A stretch of DNA of 64,000 nucleotides, from the NCBI RefSeq assembly GCF_950023065.1, contig NC_088677.1:10682001-10746000 (forward strand), written 5' to 3'. A model generated the notes under the pieces. It made no database searches. It was not told the DNA's origin and worked only from the letters and a program-made list of their open reading frames with translations. The DNA comes from Planococcus citri (taxonomy: Eukaryota; Arthropoda; Insecta; Hemiptera; Pseudococcidae). The translations under genes were made by a program, and so were the position numbers. Of the stretch, positions 1 through 11,800 are shown in pieces (the first letter of the stretch is position 1; each line of letters begins with the position of its first letter).

Positions 1-588
1 TTTGACGATATTATTAATGAGTATATAGCTAGCAACGAACCGTTAGATGATCGAAAAACGAAACTGAATTTTCTGCAAGGGTTACGTGTAGTGTATAAAG
101 AAGCTGTTGGAAAAATCGATAAGAACGAACTGGATAATATGACGCTTGATGATCTGAAGGCGAAAATTATCGACCATATAAATGACACATCCGAAGCTCA
201 AGATAGGTACAATAATGGTGATTCGATGATGGACGTTGAAAATAATAACGGTAATGTTTTTTATGCTAATAATGATCGTCGTGATGATCGTCGTGGTGGT
301 ACTAGGGGTCGTTCTCGAGGTAGGGGAATTTTACGTGGAATTTCGCGTGGAGTTTTGCACAGACGTGTTGATCGTCGAGAAAATAATCGTAATCGTAGTT
401 ATGACAATCGTAATCATGATCGTTCAAATTCGTTCGATGGACGTTCTAAAAGCTTCAGTGACGTTTGTTTTAATTGTGGCGATGGTGGTCATTTTTCGAA
501 AGATTGCACTAGCAATGCTTGGATTTGTTACAAGTGTCTGAAAAAGACAACTACTCATACCACAGCAACATGTAGAGGTGCTCGATGA
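1..588 (+). pseudogene. Copia Gag fragment with zinc knuckle, open at window edge
   Basis: The frame is open from base 1, so the true start lies outside the window. The first part is a helical Gag-like stretch ending near base 190. A basic Arg/Gly/Asp/Asn-rich tract follows (about 260-450), then a CCHC zinc knuckle, C-F-N-C-G-D-G-G-H-F-S-K-D-C, at about 466-510. A second cysteine pair (C-Y-K-C) starts at about 526. In the family this region binds the element RNA inside the virus-like particle. The frame then ends at 588, a few codons after switching into integrase sequence in the wrong frame, which marks the edge of an internal deletion. Confidence 0.85.
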
Positions 589-2395
589 GGTAGAGGCACA
601 CATGAGATCGTTGATTGGTGATAAACATCAGGTTAGGTTGATGAGATGTGATAATGGTACGGAGTATAAGACAAAGGAAATGAAAGCTCTGTTGACTAAG
701 AAGGAAATTCTTGTTGAAAACTCTGAACCATATACTCCAAAACATAATGGAAAAGCTGAACGATTTAATGGCACGTTGATGCAAATTATCAGGTGTTTGC
801 TTTTTGATGCGAAGTTTCCCAAGATTTTTTGGACTGTTGCTTTAACTTTTGCAATATATTTGTACAACAGGTTACCTCACCGTAAGTTGAATTTTATTAC
901 TCCCTATGAAAAGTTGTTGAAAGTGAAACCTGATTTGAAATTTTTACGAAGATTTGGAAGTTTAGGGTATGCTTTTAATCCTGATAAAACTAAATTGGAT
1001 GAACGAAGTAAACGATGTTTTCTGATGAGATGTACGAATTCAGGTTACGAAATGTATCAACCAGAGCTTAATAAGTTTTTTGAAACAAAACATGTTGAAT
1101 TTATTGAAAGTAAAACAATTGGTCATTTTTTCAAGTGGAATGAAAACAAGAAAGTATTTGAAGATATTAGATTTACTCAAGGTATAAATGAAAGTTACCT
1201 TGTAAGAGAACTTTTTAGTGAAAATATGATGAAAGAAGTAAAATCTGATTTTGAAAGTAGAAGTAAGAATTTTGAAAATAATTCTGATAATTTTGAAAGC
1301 TTTTTAATTGAAGATGAGCCACAATCTTTTGATGAGGCTATGAGAAGTACTGAAAGTGAAAAGTGGAAGAAAGGTATCAAAGACGAAATTGATTCTTTAA
1401 TTGAAAATGAAACGTGGGTATATGTGAACCGCAAAGATGTACCTAAAGGTGAAAAAATTATTAATAGTCGATGGCTTTTTAAGAAGAAGAAAGAAGTGAA
1501 TGGAAGTGTACGATTTAAAGGTCGTTTAGTGGCAAGAGGTTTTCAAGATACTAATTTGTACGATGAGATGGAAACGTACTCACCTGTGGTTAGAATAAGC
1601 GATGTACAATTTATGTTATCTATTGCAAATAAATATGATCTCGATATAAATCAAATGGATGTAACTACAGCGTTTTTGTACGGTGAATTAGAAAGAGAAA
1701 TTTATATGGTGATACCACAAGGGGTGGCGGTTGATGATGAATTTCGGAAAAATAATGTATGTAAGTTGATTAAAAGTTTGTATGGGTTGAAAGTTTCACC
1801 AAAACGTTGGTATGAAAAGTATAAGGAGAAAATGTTGAAAATGAATTTTAAAACCTATCCGTTTCAAAGTTGTATTTTTGTTTGGAGAAAGAAAGATAAA
1901 TTTGTAATTGTGGTTTTGTACGTAGATGATATTTTGATTATTGGTAATGGCAAAGATAAAATACTAGAAACTAAAAAGCAGCTTTGTAAGGAGTTTAAGA
2001 TGAAAGACTTAGGTATTCCAAAGAAGTTTTTAGGAGAAGAAAGAAAGATGATTTTAAGTCAAAAGTCGTATGTGGAGAAGTTGTTGGAAAGATTTGATAT
2101 CAATAAATTTCATGCAGTTGATACTCCTATGAAGACGAATCAAAATGAAAAGCGTAGTAAAGAAGATACAAAAGTTGAGATGGTATCTGAAACAATGTTT
2201 CGTGAAGCTGTAGGAAGTTTAATTTTCCTCAGCAATACAACTAGACCGGATATATGTTATGCCGTGAATGTTGTAAGTAGGTATCAGCAAAACCCAAAAT
2301 TAGAAGATTGGCTAAAAGTGGTTTATATTTTGAGATATTTGAAAGGTACGAAGAATTTAGGAATTGTGTACGGAGTTAAAGAATTTCCCTATTGA
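578..2395 (+). pseudogene. Copia Pol fragment: integrase C-half plus reverse transcriptase
   Basis: About 605 codons. The first 80 residues are the second half of an integrase core, with C-D-N-G-T-E-Y and the catalytic Glu in H-N-G-K-A-E-R-F-N-G. The HHCC finger and first catalytic Asp are gone. The copia reverse transcriptase follows, with R-W-L-F-K-K-K, R-L-V-A-R-G-F-Q, Q-M-D-V-T-T-A-F-L-Y-G, S-L-Y-G-L-K and the catalytic Y-V-D-D at about residues 447-450 (near 1919-1930). The family-typical R-P-D-I-C-Y-A-V tail is present, but the frame stops soon after L-R-Y-L-K-G-T, so RNase H is absent. The RT motifs themselves are intact, so decay may be recent. The start codon given is only the first Met in the frame, not a natural start. 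Confidence 0.9.
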
Positions 2396-3628
2396 AACCA
2401 CCTGCAGTAAACGTCATATCCTATTGAAATTAGTTTGCTTACATTCAACAAAAAAAAACCAGAAAGTTGAGCAATCTTATTACATTTAACGAAAAAAACA
2501 AAATTTTTCAACATACAATTTAAAAAAATTGTAAATAGGTATTAACGAGTAGGTACTCTAAGCTTATACTTAATTAAATTCAATAAAAAAAATTTTCCTT
2601 TATTTTAAACAATCTTATGTGTACCTACCTACCTACCAGTTTACCTACCTACCCATTTTGCAGAAATTAAACGTTTCTTCATTTTTTTTACAATTTTCTC
2701 GTCAATTACAACTCAGTGGAGTCGTTTGCAAATATTTCGCATTAACGATGGCAAAATTTTGAAGGATAGGTATCATTCTCAAAACCGAGGGAATATTTTG
2801 GAACGAAACGGTGCCAAAGCTTCTGATTTTAAAAATTCGAGAAAATTTGCCAAAAATTAAGGAATTTTTTCAATTTTTCAAAGTTGGCAATAATCACCAA
2901 AGCATTGGACACACGTGCGTTCCAAAATATTTCTTCAGTCTTCTGAATGATATCTTTCAGTATATCCACAAAATAATATGAAGTCATTTTTAACCCTTCT
3001 ATAAAAGCTACATTTGAAGAAACTCTTTAGGGGGATGCAACTACAAATCCAATTTCATATTCGTGTTTAGCGGGTTCAATTCATATGAAAACGATACGCA
3101 TATTGTCAATTTATTCGCCCCATAAGGGCGGGCGGGAGGGGGAAGGGTGCGCGCCCACTGCCCATTGGCTCGAAGTGGGATTTTCAAGAAGTTGTTTAAT
3201 TTTCTACTGTTTTTAGTGGTTGGATGATGCATGACCTTTCCAAATTGAACTTTTTTTTTTTTTTAATGTTTCCTCTCTCTTAGTCTCTGGTAAAAAATCT
3301 AGTTTTGAACTTATTTCAAAAAATGAGTTGTCGAGTAGGTAGGTACGTACGGGAATGGTGGAAATTTTTTTTTGAGTGATGTTTCAGAATATCCCAGTTG
3401 AACTTTTTGCCGAAAAAATAATTTTAGCCCTCTTATAGGGTATCTGTAATAAAGAAGTCAAAATTGAATCTGTACTGATTGAAACTTATGGTATACCTAC
3501 TCGTAAGTATGTGGTTTTACAGACAATGAAGCATCGATATTTACACAGCACACATTTTTCCAGATGCCAACATTTCGTGTAATAGTGAGGGTGAGGGGAA
3601 GTTAGAGGAGGGGGGGAGGAGTGATTGT
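2396..3628. other. Gene-free AT-rich stretch
   Basis: No coding signal on either strand. It contains poly(A) and poly(T) runs, several short TAGGTA/TACCTACC runs, and a G-rich patch around 3120-3165. Confidence 0.6.
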
Positions 3629-4023
3629 ATAGGTGTGTGCACTAACCAGCACTAACGAAACTGAGTCGAACTATGTGGGTTTTAACCATTTCAACGACGT
3701 TCTTCCCCTTTTTTCGTAAATCATTTCTCCGTACCCCCCACATATTTTTTAAAAAATGGGGGTGAAGGGGGCGTGCACTAACGTCGGGAATGCGTGCACT
3801 ATCCAGCACTAACCTAGCACTAACCTTCTAGGTGGTTTTTAACCCCCTTCCGTGAATGGGTGGGTACCACGTTTCCCTGTACCCCCCCCCCCACATGTTT
3901 TTTAAAAAATGGGGGTGAAGGGGGCGTGCACTAACGTCGAGGATGCGTGCACTAACCAGCACTAATCTAGCACTATCCTTCTAGGTGCTTTTTACCGCCC
4001 CTCTCAAAATGGGTGGGTAGGGG
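3629..4023. repeat. Tandem repeat, about 150-bp unit, two and a half copies
   Basis: Two adjacent units (about 3737-3890 and 3891-4023) share TTTTTTAAAAAATGGGGGTG, then GGGGGCGTGCACTAAC, then GCACTAACC/GCACTATCC motifs, CTTCTAGGTG and a C-rich end. A partial unit precedes them from 3629. GTGCACTAAC and its variants recur within each unit. No coding potential. Confidence 0.75.
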
Positions 4024-4269
4024 GAAATGTACCCTAAATATCGCGTAGTGTGCCTACATTTAAATGTGTTTACAGATTCAACATTTTAGAGATATATTTG
4101 TACTTACATAATTTTAAACATTGCAATTTTTAACTCGACTCGATGTGCAGACGACTGAAAACCAGCATATTTTTGTTTCCAATTCCCCTTTCAAACTTTG
4201 TTCGAATCATATCTGGCCAATTGGCTAGAAAAATCTGGGTGGAGGAGAGGGGGAATGTGAGTTAAAAAG
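4024..4269. other. Short gene-free spacer
   Basis: AT-rich sequence between a tandem repeat and a dispersed-repeat fragment. No gene or RNA seen. Confidence 0.5.
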
Positions 4270-4365
4270 TTGAGAAAACCTGGCGAAAAAAATTGGTGAA
4301 ATTTCAGTCTCCCTCTCCCTCCTTTGTTGTTTTTGTTCAAAGTTGTAGAAAAAACAAACTTCCCT

Positions 4366-4397
<32 letters not shown>

Positions 4398-4650
4398 TGG
4401 ACAAAGCTAAATTGGAAGAGCAACTATGAATTCATCGTCAGCCAATCAACTTCTATAGTGCATTTTTCGATTTCTGGTGAATTTTTGAATATAAAATTAT
4501 AGCCAAAAAATGAGAAAAAATCAAAATTTTACTAACTTGCCCTAGAAAGCTTCGAAACTTGGTTGAAATTATACTAATTTTGAAAAAGACTCGCGAAGCT
4601 AAAAATGCTGATGATTTTACTCGAATCATGCGGTATTTTCGGCATTTCGA
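4270..4650 (+). repeat. Fragment of the dispersed foldback-element family
   Basis: Shares with the full element at 50841-53000 the string of words 'ACAAAGCTA', 'CATTTTTCGATTT', 'GGTGAATTTTTGAA', 'AAAATTTTACTAA' and 'CTAGAAAGC', in the same order and spacing. Contains a T-run of about 27 bases near 4365-4394. Only one arm is present, so it is a truncated relic. Confidence 0.6.
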
Positions 4651-5870
4651 ATCCATCTATGAGTCTAGTATGTAGGTACCTTTATTAATCTCGAAGTAGG
4701 TACGCTCAATTAGAACTCGTTCCAGCGCATTGAGAATCCCAACAAAATTACCCTCCATTATCACCACACATTTTCTCCGGTTACCTTTACGCTAGCAATT
4801 TATTCGTTTCCTTTAGAAATAGACTACCTATATATCTATATAGGTAGAGGTACATACATGCTTAGTAACAGGAGCCAGTAAAAAAAAAAATACTTACGCT
4901 ATTCACGAACAAAACAAAAGGCGAACAAAATCACAGAGTAAAACGTACGTAGTTAGGTTGGCAGAGGGTACTCGTTTGGGGAGGGACGCATTTGCGCTAG
5001 ATTAGCACACAAATAGGTACTCGGATACCTCTACCTTCTCCTACACATAAATACATACATTCGAAATAACATCAAAATGTCGACGAGGATGTCACGACGA
5101 CGACGAAGCTTTCATTTACATCGTAAAACAACATCGTGTATTTACAGCGATGGAAATGCATGCTGATTGTTTCGTTCCATGCTTCACAAATACGTAATCG
5201 AGCAATTTTAAAATAATTGACGCATTACGACGAAATACGAGCAGTAAAGGCAACGGTGCAGCTTTTTTTCCCCATGTCGTATTTTCAAATGTTGTACATA
5301 AGGTAATATTTCACACGCCGAATAGCCTCGGGATATTTTAATTACTCTCATGTGCAGTTATCTGCGTGTGCCATGATGATGATGGTGTAGATACGTAAAT
5401 CCTTCAATTTTATACCGAAGGAACGTCTGATGTATTTTTTTCCTCTTTGGCGACGCTTGGCCAAACCTCTTGACACTTTTAATCAACAATAAGATCAAAA
5501 TCCGTCTATTGTTCAGGTTGTTTACAACACGTGCGTAGAAAACTGTATTTTCATACAACTAGAGAAGCATGATATTACATTATAGGTACCTACTTACTAT
5601 GTAGGTAATTTTGTAACTTTATATTATATTATTATCCACGCAATGAACACAGCAGTGTTTAAAATTTCATGTAAACGAGACGAATAAAGGCTGAAAATAA
5701 CTTCCATTACGAGATCTCCAGGTCAATAACATCGTTTCGTGAATAAGTAGGTAATGTATCGATTTTAGTCCCAAATTTTACTTATACGAGATTTTTGAAT
5801 GGCATCTGACGTATCTTAACCTTGAAAAAATAGCTGGTTTTCGCATTTCCTAACATTACCTAGACCTATT
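4651..5870. other. Non-repetitive, more GC-balanced spacer
   Basis: Unlike its surroundings this stretch has frequent CG dinucleotides and no visible dispersed repeat. No exon could be supported: the only ATG with a decent downstream frame (5076) stops after about 29 codons. It could hold regulatory DNA, or a 5' exon of the downstream DPP4-like gene that cannot be recognised by eye. Confidence 0.4.
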
Positions 5871-5929
5871 ATTATTGTTTCTTTTTTTTTTTCAAGAATA
5901 GAGAAGGAAGGGAGGAGGAGTGGTCAGAG

Positions 5930-6770
5930 AATTGTTTATGTGTTCGAAATCTCCAACTACAGGGTTGTACTCCCTCTCCCAATCCTCTGGGATAATTTTT
6001 TTTCTTAAAAGGGACATTCAACGGAAAATTTTGAAGCAAACTTGCCAAAAAAAAGTTGTCCTTAAGTAGGTACTGACAAAATGGCGACCATTCTGATCGA
6101 CAGGTCAGCCGAAATGATTTCCTTTGTAACAATAAGACTCTAAACGAAATTTCCTGAACTTGACAAAGCTGGATCGAAAGAACATGTAAAATTTCATCAC
6201 CAGCTTAAATTTCAACAGCTGAACTGCATTTTTTTATTTTTTGTGAATTTTCGAAAATCAAAATATTTTTGGCAAAAATGAGAAAAATTTCAAAATTTTA
6301 CCAAATTGACCTAGAAAGCCTAAATTTGGCACATAACCTATTTTCTACCTGTCAAATTGATTGAAAACGGTTTCAAACCATTTTGAGTCATCCTGGAGCC
6401 TCCAGCAGATTTTTGAAACTTGAAATTTCTGCAAAATGTCATTAAACGAATTTGGAAATCCGAAATTAACGCTGCACTCCAACTTAAACACGCTATTAAG
6501 TCGACTGCTGGCGAGTTTGAGTAATTTTGAAGCCTCCAGCGATTTTTCGAAAATTCTTGGAGCCTCCAGTAGATTTTTGAAACTTGAAATTTCCACAAAA
6601 TTTCATCAAGTGTGGTTGGAAAGCTGAAATTCACTCAGCACTCCAATTTCAACACCCTATCAAGTCGACTATAGGCGGGTTCAAGTCATTTTGGAGCCTC
6701 CAGCAGATTTTTTAAACTTGAAATTCCCACAAAATTTCATCAGATGCAAATTGGAAAGCCGAAAACCATT
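5930..6770 (+). repeat. Half-copy of the foldback-element family
   Basis: Begins with the same terminal-arm words as 50880-51010 (CTCC..., 'AAGCAAACTTGCC', 'AAAATGGCG.CCATT', 'GACAGGTCAGCCGAAAT') and continues through 'GACCTAGAAAGC'. It then holds about two internal units of some 185 bp, each with 'GGAGCCTCCAG', 'TTTTTGAAACTTGAAATT' and 'AAAATTTCATCA'. The opposite arm is absent. Frames open here are by-products of the repeat. Confidence 0.7.
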
Positions 6771-6779
6771 AGGGGTATT

Positions 6780-7735
6780 GCAAAAAAACTTATAAAATTC
6801 TATCTATAACCAATAGGACACAAAGAGTAAAACTAGTTTCTAAAAAAGGGATTGCTATATCCAACCCAGAAGACATTACCATGGGAGTACCACAAGGTTC
6901 AAACCTAGGGCCATACTTTTTTCTTATGTATGTAAATGATTTTCCCCACTGCACCAAAAATAAAACTATACAATTTGCAGATGACACCACAGCAATTACA
7001 AAAGGATTCAACTGGATCCTAGCAGTTGAGGAAACTGAAAAAACACAACAATTATGCCATTTTGTATATCTACCACCCATCCCTCATCTTTAATTTCTTC
7101 TCTTGGTCTTGCCTAAACTTGTGAAAATACCTTATTCCTCAGCACTGTGGTTTCCAATAACCTAAAGTGGACAGTAAAAACTGACAAACTTGCAAGTCGC
7201 CTCTCTACAACAGTGTATATCATGACACAACTACGCCATATCACTTCAACTCAGACAAGGAAAATTGCTTATTTTGGACTATTCCAATCCATTGTAACTT
7301 ATAATTTAGCTTGGGGGGGGGGGGTAACCCAATCTCTGTTAAACAGGATATTCCTAATACAAAAAAGAATTCTGCGTAAAATTTATAGCCTAACTGATAC
7401 CGAATCATGTAAAGATCTATTTGTGCCAGAGAAAATATTAACTCTTCCTTCGTTATACATTTAGAGTTATGGTGAAGAAAAAAACAATGAAAACATCCAC
7501 AATAAGCCATCAGTATCCCACACGAAATACATAGAAACAACCTTGTAGTAAACTTCTTTAAAACAACAACTTTACAATCCAATATCGATACAATGGCAGT
7601 AAAAATCTACAATGCATTATCCCCAGATTTAAAAAACATAACTTCAGTAAAAACCTTTAAGAAATATTTAAAAGGATGGTTAGAGGTAAAGGCTTTCTAC
7701 ACAGTGCAGGAACTTCTAAACCCCCCAACTTTGTA
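6780..7735 (+). pseudogene. Non-LTR retrotransposon reverse-transcriptase remnant
   Basis: Translated pieces in sliding frames read like the second half of a LINE ORF2. They include M-G-V-P-Q-G-S-N-L-G-P with F-A-D-D-T (6880-7000), then a thumb-type segment V-S-N-N-L-K-W (7147-7464) with Y-N-L-A-W-G-G-G and K-R-I-L-R-K-I-Y, and a C-terminal piece M-A-V-K-I-Y-N-A-L-S-P (7593-7735). At least two frame breaks and one stop separate the pieces. There is no endonuclease part and no recognisable 3' tail. The LINE clade is uncertain and appears different from the antisense LINE at 19034-21448, which carries RNase H. Confidence 0.8.
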
Positions 7736-8869
7736 ACCAATTCCAAGTTTATTTATACTAGTACCTACCTATAATACCTACAATACAGGGTGCCCAAAAA
7801 TATCGGGTACCCCTAAAAAAGGGTCCCAATTTTGCAATTACCCCGTTTTTGCAATTACCCCACTCTACCTTACTGATTTTCAAGGTCTCAAAAAACTTGT
7901 CATAAGACCCATAAAAATGGTGTAAAATTTCAACAGAGTGTCTAAAATATCCAGCGAAATATTTTTCGCGAACTTCTCAAGAATTTCAAGTCCAAACTTG
8001 GGCTATTTCTTCGGATTTCCGAAGAAGGCGTCATGTGACCTATCAAAATGGGTTAGATTTTACTCAAAAACTAAAATAGGTACTTTAACAAAAACGTTTT
8101 TCAAGTACATAATTTTAGAAAATTTCAAGACCAAAATTCTGTCTTGATTTTCTTTTTAAGAAGCTTTCACGCAATTTACCAAAATAATGTACCCAAATCC
8201 ATCAAAAAATTGCTATTGAAACTTTCAAAATTATTTTTGAAGGATTTCCAGCCCAACTCTGAATTAATTTTTTCAAGATAGTCACGATAATTTTTAAGAA
8301 TTGACTAAATTTCTTCGTGCAATTTTTCAAAAATGTGTAAACAAATTTCTGATGGATTTGAAGTTCTCGTGAAGTTTTATCTCATTTTGATTGGTCACAC
8401 ATGATGCCTTTTTCAAAAATGTAGAGAATCATATCCTCATTTTGGGTTCAAAAGCCTCCAAAATTGCTCAAAAATCATTTTTGTTTTAATGTTCGAGTTT
8501 ATTAGCACATTTTGATTGGTCTCGATTTTCAATTTATGTGCTGGGAGATGAATCTCTGTATCTACCCGTCTGATTTCGCCACACTTCCCTCAAATACTTG
8601 ATAATATTTGTCAATAGAAAGCTAGAAGCTTCAATTAAAAAATAAGTTGATAATTATGTATTTCATGTTTCACCTCATCCTGAATTTCTCGCCCATCAAA
8701 TGGTGAATAATAATAATAAATATTAATAAATAATTATTCTGTATAAAATCATTCAGTAATGTTCGACGTGCCTTTGCCATTTGTTTTGAATTTCTTTTAA
8801 AATTCTTCTCTCGTTTCACTAAAAATCAGCTAGATAATTAATTCAATTTTTTTTGCGTTTTTGTTTCAG
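7736..8869. other. Gene-free stretch with dispersed-repeat character
   Basis: Contains ACAGGGTGCCCAAAAATATC at about 7785, a motif resembling the end of many small arthropod elements, then AT-rich sequence with repeated 'TTCAAGA' and 'TTTTTCAAAAATG' words. The last 250 bases include a long run of TAATAATAAAT. No exon found. Confidence 0.5.
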
Positions 8870-11800
8870 AGAATGTCAAATGGAATAGATTTCATGGTAT
8901 CGGCCGACTTGAAATACGTACTGATAATCAAAGATATTAAAAAAGTAAGCAATATTTCTCATACCATACCTACCTACCTCATTTCCCAACAACTTTGTGA
9001 ACGGTGATTTAAAAAAAATAAAATTCATTGTCCTCGTCACCAACCCTAAAATTCACCAGACCATGAAAGGTCATCCCAGCAAAAGAAAGAAAAAATCACT
9101 TAAACGCGTCTCATTTATGGATCTTTAACGATACGACAGACTACAAAAAAAAATTCATTTCACCCGTACGAATTTTCCATTTGAGAATAGAATAACACCG
9201 TTAAGTTAATTGAATAGCCTCCAACAAATTAATTCGGTCTTGGAAGCCAAATCAGACTGCGTTAGTAGACCTTGGAATAGGAATAACTAATTATCAGGCA
9301 GCCCTTCGGGCTCATTGCCTACGTAAAAAAAAATTCATCGATTTCCACTCGTATACGTACGAGTATAGGTACTTTGACAATACAAAAGCCTCGTCTGATT
9401 TGGAAATTTTCTCATGCAGATTCACACGAACACGAAGAAAGCTAAATATCGAATTCAAGAGGTACACTCGCCGTAAGTATAATTTTTTTTATACGCTTTT
9501 TATCCTTTCGTACATGGTCGTTTCTCGTTTGTCGATTTCATCATATAGCGAGAATTTTCTTATCCCTTCATCATCCGCTTATACCACTCTCTGTGCTCCT
9601 TTTCGTTTTCCAAAAAGAGCTCCTTATAGTATAAGCCGTTACCTATAAACTTTGTGCACGAAAACTACGCGCGACGGTGAACTTTTCATCGTATTATAAA
9701 GGCTCGTGCGTTGAGAAATTTTTTCCCTGTTTTCGACAAATTGAATTTCCAATTTCAAGGCGAAAAAAAAAATATTTCCATAAAGTTATAGCTCGGTTTA
9801 GATAAATCGGATGTGACTGACTACGTAATTTAATCTTCTCCTCGAATATATTATCTGAGCGTCGGTGTCGGTTCATTTTTAACACATATTTTGGTCGGAT
9901 CGTCCTGCTTTAGGAAGGCCTTCGGTGAAGAATATCCGTAAGGCTAACTTGGTTCTGTTTTAAATTGAATTAAAAAATAATGTATAACGGTTTGAGAGAA
10001 TTAAAATTACAGAATGGTTTTTTTTGTAAGTGGGGTTAAAAATTTTGTACGAGTTGAAAATATGTACACGTATAAGGACTTATTTTCCAAACTAACGAAC
10101 GGTTCTCTGTTGCTGATCGAATCCCAAATCAAAATCATTGGATACAATATTAAATTCTAAAAGTAGAATCGAAAACTGAATATAGGACATAGGTAAGTTT
10201 GAAAAATGAAAGTGAAATTGGAAATTCTGAACATTAAATCAAAGGCAGAATAAGATTAATTGAGAACTCATAAAATGAAATTGAAAGCATACTTAAAATC
10301 AATTTTAAAATTGAAAATCCTGAACATTAAATCATGCAAAACCAAATGAAATTGAAAGTTGAAGACAAAATCCAAAATTTAAAACACTCCAAAAATTAAG
10401 TTGAAAGGTTGAATTGAAATTTAAGTTTTGATCATCAAAATATCAAAAACATCAAAAACATGGAACCATTTTGAAAACTTCAAAAATGAAATTGTACAAT
10501 GTAAAAATGAAATTCACAGCTAGAAATAAAATTTAAAAATGAAATTGAAACCTGAAAATATAACTGAAAAAGATGTAGGTAATCGATTTGAAAACTTGAA
10601 AAATGAAGTCAAAAGTGTAAAACTGAAAATTCTGAACATCAAGACTCAGAAATAATATTGAAAGCAAAAAAAAACTGAAGATGAAAACCAAAATTTCAAA
10701 CACTCCAGAAATCAGGTTAACAGGTTAAAAAGAAATTGAAAATTTTGATCATCAAATAAAGAATATATGGAACCAATTTTAACATTTTTAAAAATGAAAT
10801 TGAAAAGTGTTGAGATGAAATTCGTAACTGAAAATGAAATTGAAAACTGAAAATAATGAACTCCAAAATTAAAAATTTGAAAAATGAAATCGAAAGTTGA
10901 AAATGAAAATTGAAATTTTCAACATTCAGAAATGTAGGTAATAAATGAAATTGAAATTGGAAAATAAAATGGGAAATTCTGAACATTCAATTAATAAACA
11001 GATAAGAATTGTAAGATCACAAAAATGAAATTGAAAATTGAAAATGGAAAATGAGAACCAAATAAAAAATTGAAAATTAAATTGAAAATGGAAAATGAAA
11101 TTAAACATTGAAACTTGAAACTTGAAAATGAAATTGATAATTGAAAGTAAAATTGAACATTGAAAGTGAAATTGAAAATTGAAAATGGAAAATGAGAACC
11201 AAATAAAAAATTGAAAATTAAATTGAAAATGAAAAATTAAATTAAACATTGAAACTTGAAACTTGAAAATGAAAATTGATAATTGAAAGTAAAATTGAAC
11301 ATTGAAAGTGAAATTGAAAATTGAAAATGGAAAATGAAAACAAAATTGGAAATTGAAAATGAAATTGAAAATTGAAAGTAAAATTGAACATTGAAAGTTA
11401 AGTTTAAAATTGAGAATTGAAAATTGAAATGAAATTGAAAATAAAATGTAAAATTGAAAATCAAATTGAAAATTGAAAATGAAAATTGAAAGTAAAATTG
11501 AACATTGAAAGTTAAATTTAAAATTGAGAATTGAAAATTGAAATGAAATTGAAAATAAAATGTAAAATTGAAAATCAAATTGAAAATTGAAAATGAAATT
11601 GAAAATTGAAAGTAAAATTGAAAATTGAAAGTGAAATTGAAAATTGAAAGTGAAATTGAAAATTGAAAGTGAAATTGAAAATTGAAAGAGAATTGAAAGT
11701 GAAATTGAAAATTGAAAGTGAAATTGAAAATTGAAAGTGAAATTGAAAATTGAAAGTGAAATTGAAAATTGAAAGTGACATTGAAAATTGAAAGTGAAAT

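Larger units (their letters stand above)
1..2395 (+). mobile_element. Decayed Ty1/copia-type LTR retrotransposon, internal region only
   Basis: Two coding remnants in copia order: a Gag C-terminus with zinc knuckles, then integrase and reverse transcriptase. They are joined by an internal deletion that removes protease and the integrase N-terminus. The RNase H domain expected after the reverse transcriptase is missing, because the reading frame stops at 2395. No long terminal repeat is visible on the right, and the left side runs off the window. The integrase-before-RT order separates copia from gypsy elements. It cannot move on its own. Confidence 0.9.

Noticed and set aside
5076..5165. ATG followed by an Arg-rich short frame
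   Set aside because: Stops after about 29 codons, with no splice donor or family similarity to support it as a first exon.
9280..9335. GGCAGCCCTTCGGGCTCATTG hairpin considered as part of a tRNA
   Set aside because: Only one short stem-loop; no acceptor stem, D-arm or T-arm around it.
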